This document shows, piece after piece, positions 12,431 through 23,982 of a stretch of 64,000 bases of DNA (positions within the stretch are counted from its first letter, which is position 1; each line of letters starts with the position of its first letter). A model generated the notes under the pieces. It was not told where the DNA came from. It saw nothing but the letters and a program-made list of their open reading frames with translations, and searched no databases. The stretch is from Catonia carolina. Its lineage: Eukaryota > Arthropoda > Insecta > Hemiptera > Achilidae. Where the stretch lies: NCBI GenBank assembly GCA_035578175.1, contig JAQMRL010000022.1, positions 2,046,001 to 2,110,000 on the forward strand, in the 5' to 3' direction. A program made the position numbers and the translations under genes.

Positions 12431-13064
12431 GCTTAAGCGGCAATCAAAATTGCCGATTCCTCTAAAATTGCTGATATGTAAGCCTTTACTTAAGCCAATG
12501 TGGATGTACGGTCATCAGATCTATGGTTCATCGAAACCATAGTCATAGCTAAACTTCAACGGTTTCAGTCAAAATTGCTTCGTACGCTAGTTAACGCTCC
12601 ATTTTTATGCCAAATAAAAGAGTCACTTCACTTGGACCTTAAAATTCCATTTATTAATGACACCATACATGAAATATATTAACGCTTTAGATTAAAATTA
12701 CTTAACAACTCCAACCCATTCTTTCGTGAATTAAGTTCTCCACATTTACCAAGCCAATCCATATGGTCGGCTCAGCAGGAGGTGGAGCAGAAACTTGGGT
12801 TAACGTCATTCCATAAAGTTCAAATTTAATAACGTTTAATAACAACATACAACATAATTAAACTTACTATTATAAATTAAATAATCTTAATGATTAAATT
12901 ATGAAAAGGCCAACTGTAGTAATTAACTGAGGAAGTCCTACTAATGAGTGGTGTCCTCCTTTAACGTATAACGGCATTTTAAAATATATATATATCATAT
13001 GCATATTTGCTGGTTGTGCAAAACCGCACAGTTTTAGTCTAAATAAAAATAAATAAAAAAAAAG
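12431..13064 (+). pseudogene. Jockey-like LINE 3' end with 3' UTR and A-rich tail
   Basis: The segment from 12438 reads LKLLICKPLLKPMWMYG, then after a frameshift IAKLQRFQSKLLRTLVNAPF. This is the reverse-transcriptase C-terminal region typical of Jockey-type non-LTR elements (the family usually has a KP-W-YG-QLWG motif). The frame ends near 12680. A ~350-bp non-coding part and an A-rich tail at 13040-13064 follow. It is 5' truncated, as expected from abortive reverse transcription. No target duplication was identified. Confidence 0.7.
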
Positions 13065-13107
13065 TAATTCTGCCCCGTATTTTTATCCTTTTTTAATTTT
13101 CTAATGT

Positions 13108-13300
13108 TTTTTTTTATTTATTTATTTAACGTCGCATCAACTGCAAGGTCATTAGCGACGACGTTGGGGTGTAACTGTGTGTAATGAGGATGAAGTGATT
13201 TTTTTGTAACGTATGAAAATATGCCATGCCTGAGTGGGATTCGAACCCAGGACCTCATGATGAGAGGCGAGCACGTTACCAACTGCGCCAATGCGGCCGG
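13108..13300 (-). repeat. tRNA-derived SINE, head A / tail 1, with 7-bp TSD
   Basis: On the minus strand the head runs from 13300: GCATTGGCGCAGTTGG (A-box), GTGCTCGCC, then the B-box GGTTCGAATCC. The body and tail 1 (GTCGCTAATGACC, GTTGATGCGACGTTAAATAA) end in an A-rich run. The flanks carry a perfect CTAATGT duplication at 13101-13107 and 13301-13307. A 124-codon frame across it is spurious. Confidence 0.88.
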
Positions 13301-13307
13301 CTAATGT

Positions 13308-14022
13308 GTTTTTATTTTTAATAAATTTGCTTACTAATTCTCGCATATGTAATTTTTTTATAAATATTTTCTTTAGGGAGTTTTTTAAAAACTGAATAGG
13401 TGCTACAAAAACATTACAAGCAATGAACAATATTAATAACACCAAAAAGAATATGAATAGAATCATAAAAAAGAGTACTTTGTTTTTAAAAACTTTCGTT
13501 ACCGTTACGTAAGCTGTTTCGGTCAAAGTTTCACCAAGATTTTCATTGGTTGCTCCAGGGAATTTTAGGACAATTATTTTTATTTGTCATGAATTAGTTC
13601 ATTCTCGTTTCCTTTCCCCGTTTCTGACTTGGCAAATTAAAAATGTATTTTATTTTACGTGACAAGTAAATAAGAAAAAGTTGTTCACTTTTTATTTATT
13701 TATAACACATTAAATTATAAATATGAGTTTTCTTCTAAACAATCTTCTAGGTTCTAAGCGTTTTCCTATGCCCTTCTATCTAACCATATGAATATCTAAA
13801 TATGCTAGTCATATTTTCATCAAATGAAAAAGCTCGAAACGTGGTCTTGGGTCGCATTTTATTAGTACAATCTCCGAATTTAGAATTATACCATGAACTT
13901 AACGTTCTACCGCATTTACGGGGTTGTTGAAAAAAAAATAATATTTGGTTCCTTTTTCTATAATAATGAAATACAACTTTCAACGAAATAATCAAAAAGT
14001 TACAAATAGTGGTTTTTTTCAG
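13308..14022. other. AT-rich sequence, nothing recognised
   Basis: No coding segment, inverted repeat or known repeat family was seen. Confidence 0.55.
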
Positions 14023-14343
14023 TGCACTTCAACGGAACACTGATTGCACTGTCTAATGTTGTTAAATATTTTGGTATGTATCTGGGTCGTAGGCTAACGA
14101 GGAAGAGACATATTCAACTCAAGCGCCATCAATTCAACTTTAAAGTAAAGACTACGTATTGATTGTTAGTAGGCCAAAAATCAAGTTAAACGTCTTCTTC
14201 TAGATCAGGACTTTATAAATCCTTATTAAAAACCAGTGTGGACTTATGGAACTCAATTTTGGGGAACTGCTAGCAACGAAAGCATAGAAATTTTTGAGCG
14301 TTTCCAGACGAAAACCATCAGAGAAATTTCTTGAGTTCCTTGA
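14023..14343 (+). pseudogene. Jockey-like LINE internal fragment
   Basis: Frames switch between VVKYFGMYLGRRLT, YKSLLKTSVDLW and YGTQFWGTASNESIEIFERF, the conserved connection region of Jockey-type polymerases. The fragment is truncated at both ends and carries stops and frameshifts. It resembles the fragments at 12431 and 42905. Confidence 0.65.
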
Positions 14344-15090
14344 CATGTTAGTATTAGATATGTTACGCTGACATATTAGTGAAAATAGTGAAACAGGAAA
14401 TTCTAATTTTTAGTGAAAGATATCAATGTATGACCTACTTTCAATAAAGACTATGACTTCGTGACCTACGCTCAATAAAGACTGGATGGGAATTATATTT
14501 TAAAAATTAAAAATTTGTATAGACTGAGTGCAGCCTATCTTTAGTACTTAGCCATTCAATTGATTGAAGTGAGATTTTTAATTTTCAATGACTCTAATAG
14601 CTTAAATACTTATTGTTCTAAATTTAAGAACAGCTTTTGATCGTGCAGTTTGATACAAAAAATTTGTTTCAGTTAAATAACTTATTACTACGTAGAAAAT
14701 AGAAAAAGCTGTATTGCCGTATTTAAAACATCAGTAAAATTAAACAACTTAGCACATTATGGTCTATAATAGCACATTTATAATTTTAGCACAATTTGCT
14801 CCATTATTTTCATCATAAAACGAGAATAACAAAAGACAAAACAAGTCACGGAAACTCTAGATTGCTTTAGTATTTTAACTAAGTTCAAAGAAGAATAAAT
14901 CAAAGTATCCCTGATAAAATGAGGTTAAATACAATTTCTTAAAAATTACTTAATAATTGGAACAAAAGTATTTAAAAATTTTGTTATATTAAATTTATTT
15001 TTAATATTGATATACTAAGTCAAAATATGGTCATTAATTATTAATCCTCACCATATTGCTCACATTTTCTTTCTACGATAAACGGGTCAA
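14344..15090. other. AT-rich sequence with a short tandem duplication
   Basis: Near 14430-14490 the unit GACCTAC..TCAATAAAGACT occurs twice, about 34 bp apart. Nothing else was recognised. Confidence 0.5.
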
Positions 15091-15420
15091 CCCACTGGGA
15101 TGATCTTGTGGTAAAGTCGTCGCCGCGAATCACTGTTTAACAACTGATTTTCGGAGACAAAGATTCCTGGTTCAAATCCTAGTAAAGCTAGTTACTTTTG
15201 TACGAATTTGAATAATAGCCAGTGGTTACCAGTGCACTTTGATGGTTGGGGTTCAATTAGCCATACTCTCTCCGGAATGGTTAGCCTGTGTCTATGGAAG
15301 ACTGCACATCATACACATTATCCTCATTTTATTGAGTCATGGGGTTTCTTAGTGTTCTTAAATTGAACAGATTTCTACGTTCCCATATTAGAGATAAAAA
15401 ACCGATAAACGAATTGTGAA
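15091..15420 (+). repeat. SINE D, near full length
   Basis: The tRNA-like head contains GTGGTAAAGTCG (A-box-like) and CCTGGTTCAAATCC (B-box) near 15165-15180. The body shares TAGCCAGTGGTTA, GGGGTTCAATT and GTTCTTAAATTGAACAGA with the minus-strand copy at 12055. The boundaries are approximate. Confidence 0.7.
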
Positions 15421-15464
15421 ATAAGGTTCTAGTTAAAATCAATTGATTGATTTTATAAATAGTT

Positions 15465-15635
15465 CTGATGACCCGTAGTGTGAAAGTCAACGTCTATGCC
15501 AGGGATTCCAGGTTCGACTTCCGGACGGGTCTGGAGTTTCTTCATTACTCATTTTTATCTATTACCCTTTATCGTCTGCATTAGCATTAATGTAAAAAAA
15601 CCAGTTGGACGTAAAACCTAACAAAATACAACCGT
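15465..15635 (+). repeat. tRNA-derived SINE, head B / tail 2
   Basis: The head is degraded (CCCGTAGTGTGAAAG) with a B-box-like region, CCAGGTTCGACTTCC. The tail contains CGTCTGCATTAGCA and TTGGACGTAAAAC, the tail-2 block also found in head-A copies at 2370 and 48555. Confidence 0.65.
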
Positions 15636-15830
15636 TAGTTCTAAACAGACTTCCAATTAATTTAATATATTGAACTTTTTTTAATACGTATTTCAGTTTA
15701 ATAATAAGATAAATTCAATTTTTTATTAAATTTAAATGCTGCGCAGATAATTTAAAAAATTAAAGCAATTAATAAGAGTGAGAAGAAACATTTACTTGTT
15801 TAAAACTACTTATGGTTACAAAGTTTTATT

Positions 15831-16993
15831 CACGGTAAATAGAAGAGACGGTAGGGGTCATGCGCATGACCGGCCGTTATGAGTACATACCGTCACTAGC
15901 AAATGACGTCACCGGTGCTAAAAACACCAGTTTTTTAAATTCTTCCTTCTACATTTAAGACTAATATTGGGTTACAGTAATTATGTTTTGTGTACTATAA
16001 TTATAACAGCGAGAATAATAAAGATAGTAAAGAATTTTAATGGAATGTAAGCAAAATATTATATTATTAACTGCCATTTTTCGTAGATAAATTTAAGTAA
16101 ACAAATTGTCTTTAGATGTTCACATTATGAGTTAAATTTGTTTTATACAATTCTGTAATTGTAATATAAATAAATACATGAAATTTGGTAGCGTACTTCT
16201 AAAAAAATCATGGTTGTGAAATTCTAACAGTCAGGCCTACTGTTATTACAAATATTTATAGTTTATATTCTAGAAAAATGAAAAAAAAAGTATTTTGCCG
16301 AGCTTTTTTAAGGTTTCGTCTTTCGGAAAACGGTGAAATGAAAATTTTTAATGTATATATATTTCATTGTTACCACTACCCGCAAAAATTTTCAATTATA
16401 GTTATAATAATATTATAACTCACTAGATATAAACACGTACTAAATATTAAAATTAACAAAAAAAAATTAAATACATAAAAAGTATTAGTAGGCCTAAAAT
16501 TTACTAGTTCTTGTTATGTTCAATAATATATTCGATAAAACTACGAGTAAATGCACAAAGAATTCACACAATAACGTTAGTCGCTAATTAGACGGACTGA
16601 CAACATTCTTCTTCTTCTTTAAGTGCCGTGTCCTCCTAGAACATTGGCGATCAGTCGCATGACCTTCACTCTGTCCACAGCCAACCGAAATAGTGTCGTG
16701 GTGCTCACCCCGTACCACTGGCGAAGGTTCCTAAGCCAGGACGTTCTCCTACGTCCGGGGCCGCGCGTCCCCTCTATCTTCCCCTGGATGATCACATGCA
16801 GCATTCCATATTTCGGATTTCTCATCACGTGGGCAAAGTACTCTAATTTCCTTCTTTTCAACATTCTCAACTCTTTTCAACAACATTCTCAAATACTGAA
16901 ATAATGAAAACTGCTGACCGTGTTAAGCACCGGTGACGTCATCGGCTACTGCGCATCCTTACATGACCCCTACCGTCTCTTCTAATTACCCTG
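15831..16993. mobile_element. Non-autonomous hAT element, complete with 8-bp TSD
   Basis: Terminal inverted repeats of ~32 bp begin CA(C/G)GGTAA at both ends and include a perfect AGAAGAGACGGTAGGGGTCA. The ends are 15831-15862 and 16962-16993. A perfect 8-bp duplication, GTTTTATT, flanks it at 15823-15830 and 16994-17001. A CA(G)GG terminus with an 8-bp duplication is the hallmark of the hAT superfamily. A subterminal inverted repeat, ATGACGTCACCGGTGCT, lies at 15903-15919 and 16926-16942. No hAT transposase is encoded. The only coding trace is a LINE fragment inserted later at 16610-16879. Confidence 0.92.
16610..16879 (-). pseudogene. LINE ORF2 C-terminus nested in the hAT element, 10-bp TSD
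   Basis: The minus strand gives an uninterrupted 83-codon frame with RRKLEYFAHVMRNPKYG, HVIIQGKIEGTRGPGRRR, SWLRNLRQWYG and VKVMRLIANVLGGHGT. This is the C-terminus of a LINE ORF2. It ends in a 3' AAGAAGAAGAA tail. ACAACATTCT occurs on both sides, at 16600-16609 and 16880-16889, consistent with a 5'-truncated insertion. Intactness suggests it is younger than the copies at 8425 and 41395. A plus-strand 93-codon frame here is antisense. Confidence 0.85.
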
Positions 16994-17001
16994 GTTTTAT
17001 T

Positions 17002-19596
17002 TAAAAACTCCATTTAATTATTTTACAAGCTCGAAGAAAAATATAAAAATTAATTTAATTGTATTATTAAACTACAGATTTTAAGGTATTTTAATTTAAT
17101 ATGTAAAAAATATTTACCGAATGTATCGCACAAGTCTTACTTCAGTTCCAAGTAAGTAGTTTGAATTCTTTGTAACATGCAAACACGTATGTTCCCGTCG
17201 AGTAAAAAAATATTTTATGCATTGTTAAAGTGAAGTGTACTGTGCAAAAATCTCGCATGAAAAGAAAAACTCATTTTCCAGTATTACTATATAAGTGTTA
17301 TACGTAGGAGCACTTCATTGAACATTGTACGGATGACAATAGCTAATGTACTGATCAAAAAAATATTTCAGGTTAACTCTTCAGTTTTACAAAAATATTC
17401 ATATGATAAAAGTTTGATTTCACAATTTTCAAGGTAATTTTACGATTACTTATACATTTAAAACTTTAATTCAATAAAATACGATTGTGTTTATGAATTA
17501 CTAATATTTCGATTCGTACCTCAAAATACTTAGAATTGATTTGGCAATCCAAAGAAAATTTAGAAAAAGGCTAGGTAATAATGCTAAGATGCAAATAGTT
17601 AGATATAAATTATCGTTTTTCATGATCATTAATTCAAGCTTCAATTATTTCAATGATTAGCTACAGTTATTTATTCAAAATAATGTATTTTTACTTGAAA
17701 AATGTTCCGGTATAATTTGTAATCAACACTTGCCGGGAGAATATTACAGGTTGGCAGCATCAAATCGCTAAATAAGGTAATTCAGATGCTTACCTTTATA
17801 AATAAATGTGAAAACCCTGACTAACTGGATTTGTAAGTTATCTGTAATTTTATAAATTCCCGATCACCTGATAATTTAAAATTAGGTACATTTGTTCTTA
17901 AGGTTAAACAAAACTACACCATTTGTTTAGATTACTTTTACCTTAGCTGAATAAATAGATTGACTACCCCAAAAAAATACTGTACGTATTTTTCTTGACG
18001 GGTTGTAGTTCTAAAAATCGGCAAGCATGATTACTACGTGTTACTTGGAAAAAGTAAAGTGTGAAGAAAAACCAGAAAAATAATAAACCAGTTCATATAA
18101 TAAAACATGCACACTTCTAAGACTAGAAAATTTTGGCTAGTATTCTTTAACATAATTGGTTCTTCAAGTAGTCTATATCTTCCAAACTACCTAAGATCTA
18201 AATGATAGATAGCCAAAAAGTAAACATAATAAACTGTTATTAATTAACAAATTCAACGACAAAGTCTATATAAAAAAAAGTAATTGGTATTATCAGAGTT
18301 AAATAATTAAAGTACTGTCATTTTTATCTTTCTTCAAGCATTTTTACTAACGACAAAATTTATTTTTAATGTTGTTTTATACCAGTGACTCTGTTCTAAA
18401 AAGAATAATTAATTTTGTTAAATTCCAAATGAGTTCACGTAAGAGAATACTAAAATTGTAGAGAAACATCTAGAAGTTTTATTTTGTAACGGTTTTCTAG
18501 GATTTTATTCATTTATCAAAGCGAATCAAGAAATACATGTGCACATCTGGTTGTAATATTTATTTATAAAAAACTTGTAGAGAGATAAACCGTTAAATTT
18601 CATTAAAATCGTTATAATAAATATTCTTTTAAATTTGGGGAAATATAAAAACTGTAAATCGAACAGGTAATTCAAAATTTACATAAATATTTAATGAGAC
18701 ACTTAACTATTTCATGAAATAACAGACTTCAAACAACTGAACATTCTATTATTTACAACTACAAAGATACTAATATTCAATTTGTTTTCATACACGTTAT
18801 ATTTGTGTTAATTCGTTTATCTCATTCTTCTACTCATAGAGGAGATATATAATATATGAGAAAATAACAAGCGTCTAATCTTTTGTTAAATTTATAGAGT
18901 ATCTAAACTTGACATCAAAATATATTTATTCGTTACCCTCTTAATCAACTAAATAACACAAAGGTTAATCCCAAAGTTACTTGTCATTTTGTTATGGAAA
19001 ATGCCATTAGGAATCTTTGCAAAAAGCTTATCTTATAATTTATATAATTTTTGTAATCGTTATAAATGTCATGAAAGGTCTGTACAACAAGGCTCTCTGA
19101 TTAATAACCGAAATTGTAGATTTTAAAACATCACATTGTGTTATACGAACAAAGATTGTTACCCCAGAACAATTTCCTAAAAGGTCCGGTGTTTATTCTA
19201 CATAAAACATACGTAAAATACGTCCGACAGGTGTTAACATTTATACGAATTTGTTAATTTTCTACAAAATAAAAGTAACCTTTTGAAATTTCAAAGCGTT
19301 TTTGTAGAATATTCAAATAAGTATTTTATCGTCAAGTCCCTTTGATTTTTTTTAAAACTAAAATAGAATTCATGTAAAAACTTATCTATTTAATTGATTG
19401 GAAAGTGTACAGATATTTAAAATTACTGAATTTTGGAGTCAAATATCTGGATAAAAAATTTCATACGTCTTATATCATGATCTCCTATTACAAAAAAAAT
19501 ATTTTTTAAGTTATCTTAATCCAAATTCACCAATTTAAAAACCTTGCCATCTTCTCGTTCCTAGGAATTTAACCAGTCACTAAAAATAAGATGTAA
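17002..19596. other. 2.6 kb AT-rich stretch, nothing recognised
   Basis: No open frame of note, no inverted-repeat element and no SINE or LINE similarity was seen. Confidence 0.6.
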
Positions 19597-19972
19597 TTAG
19601 GCAAGTTCAGATGTAATGTTATGCCTGTTAATCAGACAGCAGAAATGGTTTTCTTGAAAAGCTTCCATGGCCTTTCCCGTGCAGATAATATACAAAATAA
19701 GACCATCCGTGCGGAATTTAAAGTGTACGGGGTCCAGTGGTTTTACATCATTACTGCACTTAGAAAGTATAAGTAACCACAGAATTCCCAATCAAACATT
19801 ACCGTACTTGCCTGCTGGCAAATGTGACAAGAATAACCGAAAAAACAGAAACAGGTCGAGAACCTATACCATGAAGAGGAAAGAAGAAAAAGGATTACGA
19901 TCCGTACCTCAGCCGATAATAAATCAAACCACGGAAAATCGGTTCATCATCTTGCAAGTAGTGACTTTATAA
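19597..19972. other. Unrecognised overlapping open frames
   Basis: A plus-strand frame of 101 codons (19667-19972) has a basic stretch, DKNNRKNRNRSRTYTMKRKE. A minus-strand frame of 64 codons (19597-19791) overlaps it. The stretch is GC-richer than its flanks. I recognise neither product and see no clear splice context. It may be a repeat remnant or an exon-sized fragment. Confidence 0.2.
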
Positions 19973-19979
19973 TTACAGT

Positions 19980-21224
19980 ATTAAAAAGTTTCTTACACTT
20001 CTCAACTGTTAGAATCAGAAATTATAAAAATGTGGTGAATTATTTCTTTTCGTATAATGTTTTATCTCAATAACATAAAAGAAAAGGCAAAAGTACACAC
20101 CGTTTTACATATTTACAGAAATCTACTCATCGGAAGCTGAGAAAGGCGTTTCTTTAAAAAAGTATTTTATAAAAGAATTCAAATCACTATAATATGACTT
20201 ACAAGATAAATACAAAATGGTAATTTTAAACCATCGCATTGTATTCGGAAATGACTGGTTTTTTTCAAAAATTTTAATTTTTAAAATCAAATTGTTTTAT
20301 TTATAGTTTATTCGTTTCCCCAGTTTGATTTTTTTTTTATTTCTTCCATTCAGTTGTTTTCAGTTTATCATTGGAAACAATGTTTTAATTGTTTAATCAA
20401 ATAATTTTGGTGTTTAATTGTAACATTTTTATACAAATCCAACTCACCCTCTATCTAAACACTAAAAACTTTTAATTATAAATCAGTTTCTTATAAAAAC
20501 GTTAAATATTGTACTATAAGACCAGTCATTTAAATCAAGTCTTTATAAACATAAAACACTGTATGTAAACAAAAGCTAAAAAATAAAAAGATAAAATTAA
20601 CAAACTAAAGTTCCCTCTTAATCTACCATTCATGTAATAATGTTTTTGTCTTCAATAGTAGCCCTACAATGTAACCAATAGTGAAACATGATACATGTAT
20701 TTAGTTGATTAAAGTTTATATTACAAAATACTTGAAGACAAAACAAATGTTACAAAGAAGCTTTTACAAACTGTCTTCCTAAATTCTTGCTAAATAGTAA
20801 AAGTTTTACATTCAAGGAGCTTAGCAATCTGTTTTAATTAAGTGAAATTAATTTATTATCTCATACCCATGGGTATTCCTACGATATTTTAAAATTTGCA
20901 TAATTTTCAATGTTGTTTTATGCCTAAATTATAATGTAAGGATTTGGTAATATTGATCAAAAATATTGTGGATAACTTTGTCTAGTCAATTTAAAATGTA
21001 ATGGCTCAATAGTTTTTAATAATCAATAATAAAGTAGCAGACGCATAAAATTCTTGATACAACAAGGTATAAACAATTACTTTCAGGTTATATCATGTTC
21101 CACTTTCATTCTAGTCGTTGACATTATTTTTTGCACATCTTGTTTTTATCAACGGCAATTATAAAATTTTAGTTTTTATTAAGCCAATCTCTATATATTT
21201 AAAAGTATAAGGGGTTTTCTGGTT
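19980..21224. other. AT-rich sequence, nothing recognised
   Basis: No features were seen. Confidence 0.6.
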
Positions 21225-21330
21225 AAGTTCGGTTTCAGCTCTCATTGGACTGATTTCGGTCAAGCTGGTTAAAAATGCAGCTCTCCACGTGTAGATTTAC
21301 TGTAACCCGGCGTTATTTTTCCCAAATTTG
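21225..21330 (+). repeat. Dispersed repeat fragment (pair with 42083)
   Basis: GTTCGGTTTCAGCTCTCATTGG, then GACTGATT and CCACGTGTAGATTTA, match in order the block at 42083-42150 (GTACGGTCTCAGCTCACACT, GACTGATT, TATACGTGTATTAATT). The family is unknown. Confidence 0.4.
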
Positions 21331-21854
21331 CAATTGATCTAAAAAAAATAGGAAATTAAGGTTTTTTAACAAGGGTCTTCGAAAATTTGCCAAACATATG
21401 CCTTTCTTAATCAATTTGTAGCCTACGAGAAGAATAATTAGTGCAGTTTTATGGATGTTGCTAGGTGTTACTTTAGGAGATCAAAGAATTGGCACTGGCG
21501 GGGGAACTGATGCGTATGTAGCAGGATGGAAGAGAGCAAAAAGGGTTCTTGGCGCCTTAAAACGGAGATTTTTCGGGTAAGGTCCGTTAACTCCCACAGA
21601 AAGTTCTCCGGTTCTCCAGGTTGGTGTTTCGACGTGGGGTTAACAACAGAGTGACCCTTTAGGAAATTCACTGGCAAGGAAGTGGTAGGATTACAATATA
21701 AATCAAATTCCTCGCAAGTTCATCGTTAGAGAGAGAAAATTATGAAGTTTAAGAATGTCAGTACTTGGTGAATACCTTAAATCCCAACAACATAATGAGG
21801 GAATCTATACACGATTGGAGTCAACGAAGATGGTTAAAGTATTATGGAAGGAAT
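21331..21854. other. Unremarkable sequence
   Basis: Slightly GC-richer than average. The minus-strand 69-codon frame (21468-21677) has no recognisable domain. It may include upstream parts of the LINE tail that follows. Confidence 0.4.
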
Positions 21855-22035
21855 AAAGACTGTACAAGATAAGAAGAAAGAGCCGTCCTAGGAAGAAGTA
21901 GATGAATGATGTCACAAATTATTTTATTTTAATGGATGTGAGAGGATAGAGGGCACTGGCAACTAGTAGAAGCAATTGGTGGTTGTGGTGCAAGTTAATG
22001 CCCAACAAGGGTCGCAGATCCTCAAGATGATAAGG
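21855..22035 (+). pseudogene. LINE ORF2 extreme C-terminus
   Basis: One frame reads RRKSRPRKK-stop-MNDVTNYFILMDVRG-stop-RALATSRSNWW. It fits the GRPRKRW-DDV-DL---GVRGWRALATDR-W ending seen in many insect LINE ORF2 proteins. Both stops are TAG where the family has tryptophan (TGG), consistent with simple G-to-A decay. Confidence 0.6.
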
Positions 22036-23423
22036 CATCACTTTAGGAAAACTAAAGTTGATTTTCAGAACTGCATATCTTTGGGAGAGATGAAGAAATA
22101 ATAATTATTCCTTTAGGGTATCTGCGCCCAATCTACCATCTATAGAGAAATAACTTGCCGATTGTTAGAACTGTAGAACCTCAGGAAAGGTTTGGAAATA
22201 ATATGAGTTGCTTTAGGGCAGTCAACAATCTTTTACTTCTTAGACACAAGTGATCGAAATGAAAATGCTTCAGTTCTTCATTTCAACCTATGAAACAACT
22301 ATCCTCTCTGAAAGAACGGGATGAGCGAGAATGAGTCAATCAGGCGTTTTGGGTATGTGTAGGCCTACAATATAAGCTACTTTCTTCTGACAGATTGTCC
22401 AGTTTATTTGTGAAGACATTTTCTGTAACTTGAATCAAGGTATCATTATTCACTCCAAACAAAGAAGTAAATAATATAAAACCGGTAGTATTAGAGAGGT
22501 AATACCATAAAAAATATTTTTTTATTGATAACTTTTAATTATTTTTTAGCATTTCTATCTAAAATAAAATTACATCTGTTCAAAGTTATTTGAAACAGTT
22601 TAATTTTAAAATATCCTAAAAACCCAATTACAGTAAGTCTTAAGTCATTGCTCCATCAAACACAAGTTAAAGACAAGTCAAGTGTGATAATTGCAATTTT
22701 CAAATTTTGTCTGTCATTTCCGTCTATCAACTTGCAAATTAATGACAAGAGAAAGAGAAATCACCCGGTGATATTATAGACTTCTCTTCTAATTCTCTTT
22801 ACCCTTCTCCATCATATTCTTCTCCTCGTCTTCTTCATTTCACTTCCTTCTCCTTCTTCTTATTCGCTTTGCTTAGCACAAGTAAAGAAAATCGATGTCA
22901 AGAGATAATAATCCTATTGTTAAAATAATTATAGGGTCTGTTCTGAAGTTTCAGACATCCCCTACCACTCCTGCTACTGTTCGCTGTATTACCACTGCCA
23001 TCATTGCCTATCCACTAACTTTGTCCCAACCTACTTCAAACAAAATGCAAATTATCTCCAATTTATTTCTAACTGAATGTTTCTTCTTATATTTTTATCT
23101 TATTTTTACTTATTACTTTGTACTTAATTTTAATATTTTTCGTATGTATGCTTTATGTATCTTCATAACAAATTGTAAACGGATACTTTTTGTTCTATTT
23201 CCCTGATATAAATTTCTTTGGTAATAAAAATACTGATTTAAAAAAAATCAGATTCACCTTCTTTTATCTTTCACATAAAGATAAATATTATATAGGCCGA
23301 ATTGATAATTATTACAAATTTAGTAAAATATTTCGTTAATTATTTCTGATACTTATTTTTAGAAGGTATTATCTTCATTAAAAATGTAAACACAGAATTT
23401 GTAAGCTGTTGGTAAGTAGGGTA
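22036..23423. other. Unremarkable sequence with an unrecognised 103-codon frame
   Basis: A pyrimidine-rich run lies at about 22775-22870. The plus frame 22895-23206 has a Thr-rich N-terminal part and a Phe/Leu/Ile/Tyr-rich C-terminal half that could pass as a membrane segment, but AT-rich DNA produces such frames by chance. No known domain. Confidence 0.3.
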
Positions 23424-23982
23424 CGGCCAGACAGAATCTGTCATATCGGGCAATCAGTGCAAACCGACATATACGTTATTTGTGACTAAACAATTCTTCG
23501 AAAGAGTGTGTGTGTGGCCACACCCGATGCGTATGCGTCTTATCAGTCACATTCGTCACGTACTTCCTCCGTTTTCATTTAAAATAGTTTGTTTCAAGAC
23601 GCATAACGGACAATACGCGAGTATATTTATTAACATGGAAGTCTCTAAAGAAATTATTATTTCTTCTGTAGTTAAACATTCTTCTCTTTGGGATCCATCA
23701 AACAAAGACCACAAAGATAGCAATATACAGTAGATTTGGGGAGAGAATTGGAAACAAATGAAGGTTTATTTCGAGTTCCCAAAATCTTTCACTACAAACA
23801 TTTAGTTCCATACTTTCCATGAGAAATAACTTACGACGTAGTCATTTCTTTGACGCCATGGTATGAACTGACAAAAATGCACACGTATTCTGTGTAGCCA
23901 TGCCTGATATGTCAGATAAAACGCATGTCGGTAAAAACGCAAATAACGTATTGCACGTAACGGAACAGATTCTGTCTGGCCG
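23424..23982. mobile_element. PIF/Harbinger-like DNA element, internally deleted
   Basis: A perfect 18-bp terminal inverted repeat, CGGCCAGACAGAATCTGT, lies at 23424-23441 and inverted at 23965-23982. Inside is a MADF-type reading frame (23635-23790), an accessory-protein type encoded by PIF/Harbinger elements. No DDE transposase part remains. I could not find the expected 3-bp duplication, so the superfamily call rests on the MADF-like frame. Confidence 0.65.
23635..23790 (+). pseudogene. MADF-like DNA-binding domain fragment of a transposon
   Basis: From ATG 23635 the frame reads MEVSKEIIISSVVKHSSLWD, then DHKDSNIQ, an in-frame TAG at 23731, then IWGENWKQM. This matches the start of a MADF (Myb/SANT-like in Adf-1) fold: hydrophobic I--V--H--LWD, a short K-H-KD segment, then W--I. 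MADF domains bind DNA. The stop replaces a probable CAG codon. It has no intact C-terminal half. Confidence 0.5.

Noticed and set aside
13215..13300. tRNA-like sequences (also near 2390, 33440, 36920, 42160, 46190, 48690)
   Set aside because: They have A- and B-boxes but are attached to shared bodies and tails with A-runs and target duplications, and no stable cloverleaf is evident. They are SINE heads, not tRNA genes.
13152..13526. 124-codon minus-strand frame
   Set aside because: About half of it lies across a SINE A copy with a clear target duplication, and the rest is AT-rich hydrophobic sequence.
15831..16993. hAT transposase gene
   Set aside because: The only coding trace between the hAT ends is a LINE piece with its own target duplication; no hAT catalytic or dimerisation motif was found.
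22895..23206. 103-codon frame as a membrane protein
   Set aside because: The hydrophobic C-terminal half is what AT-rich DNA gives by chance; no signal, context or homology supports a gene.
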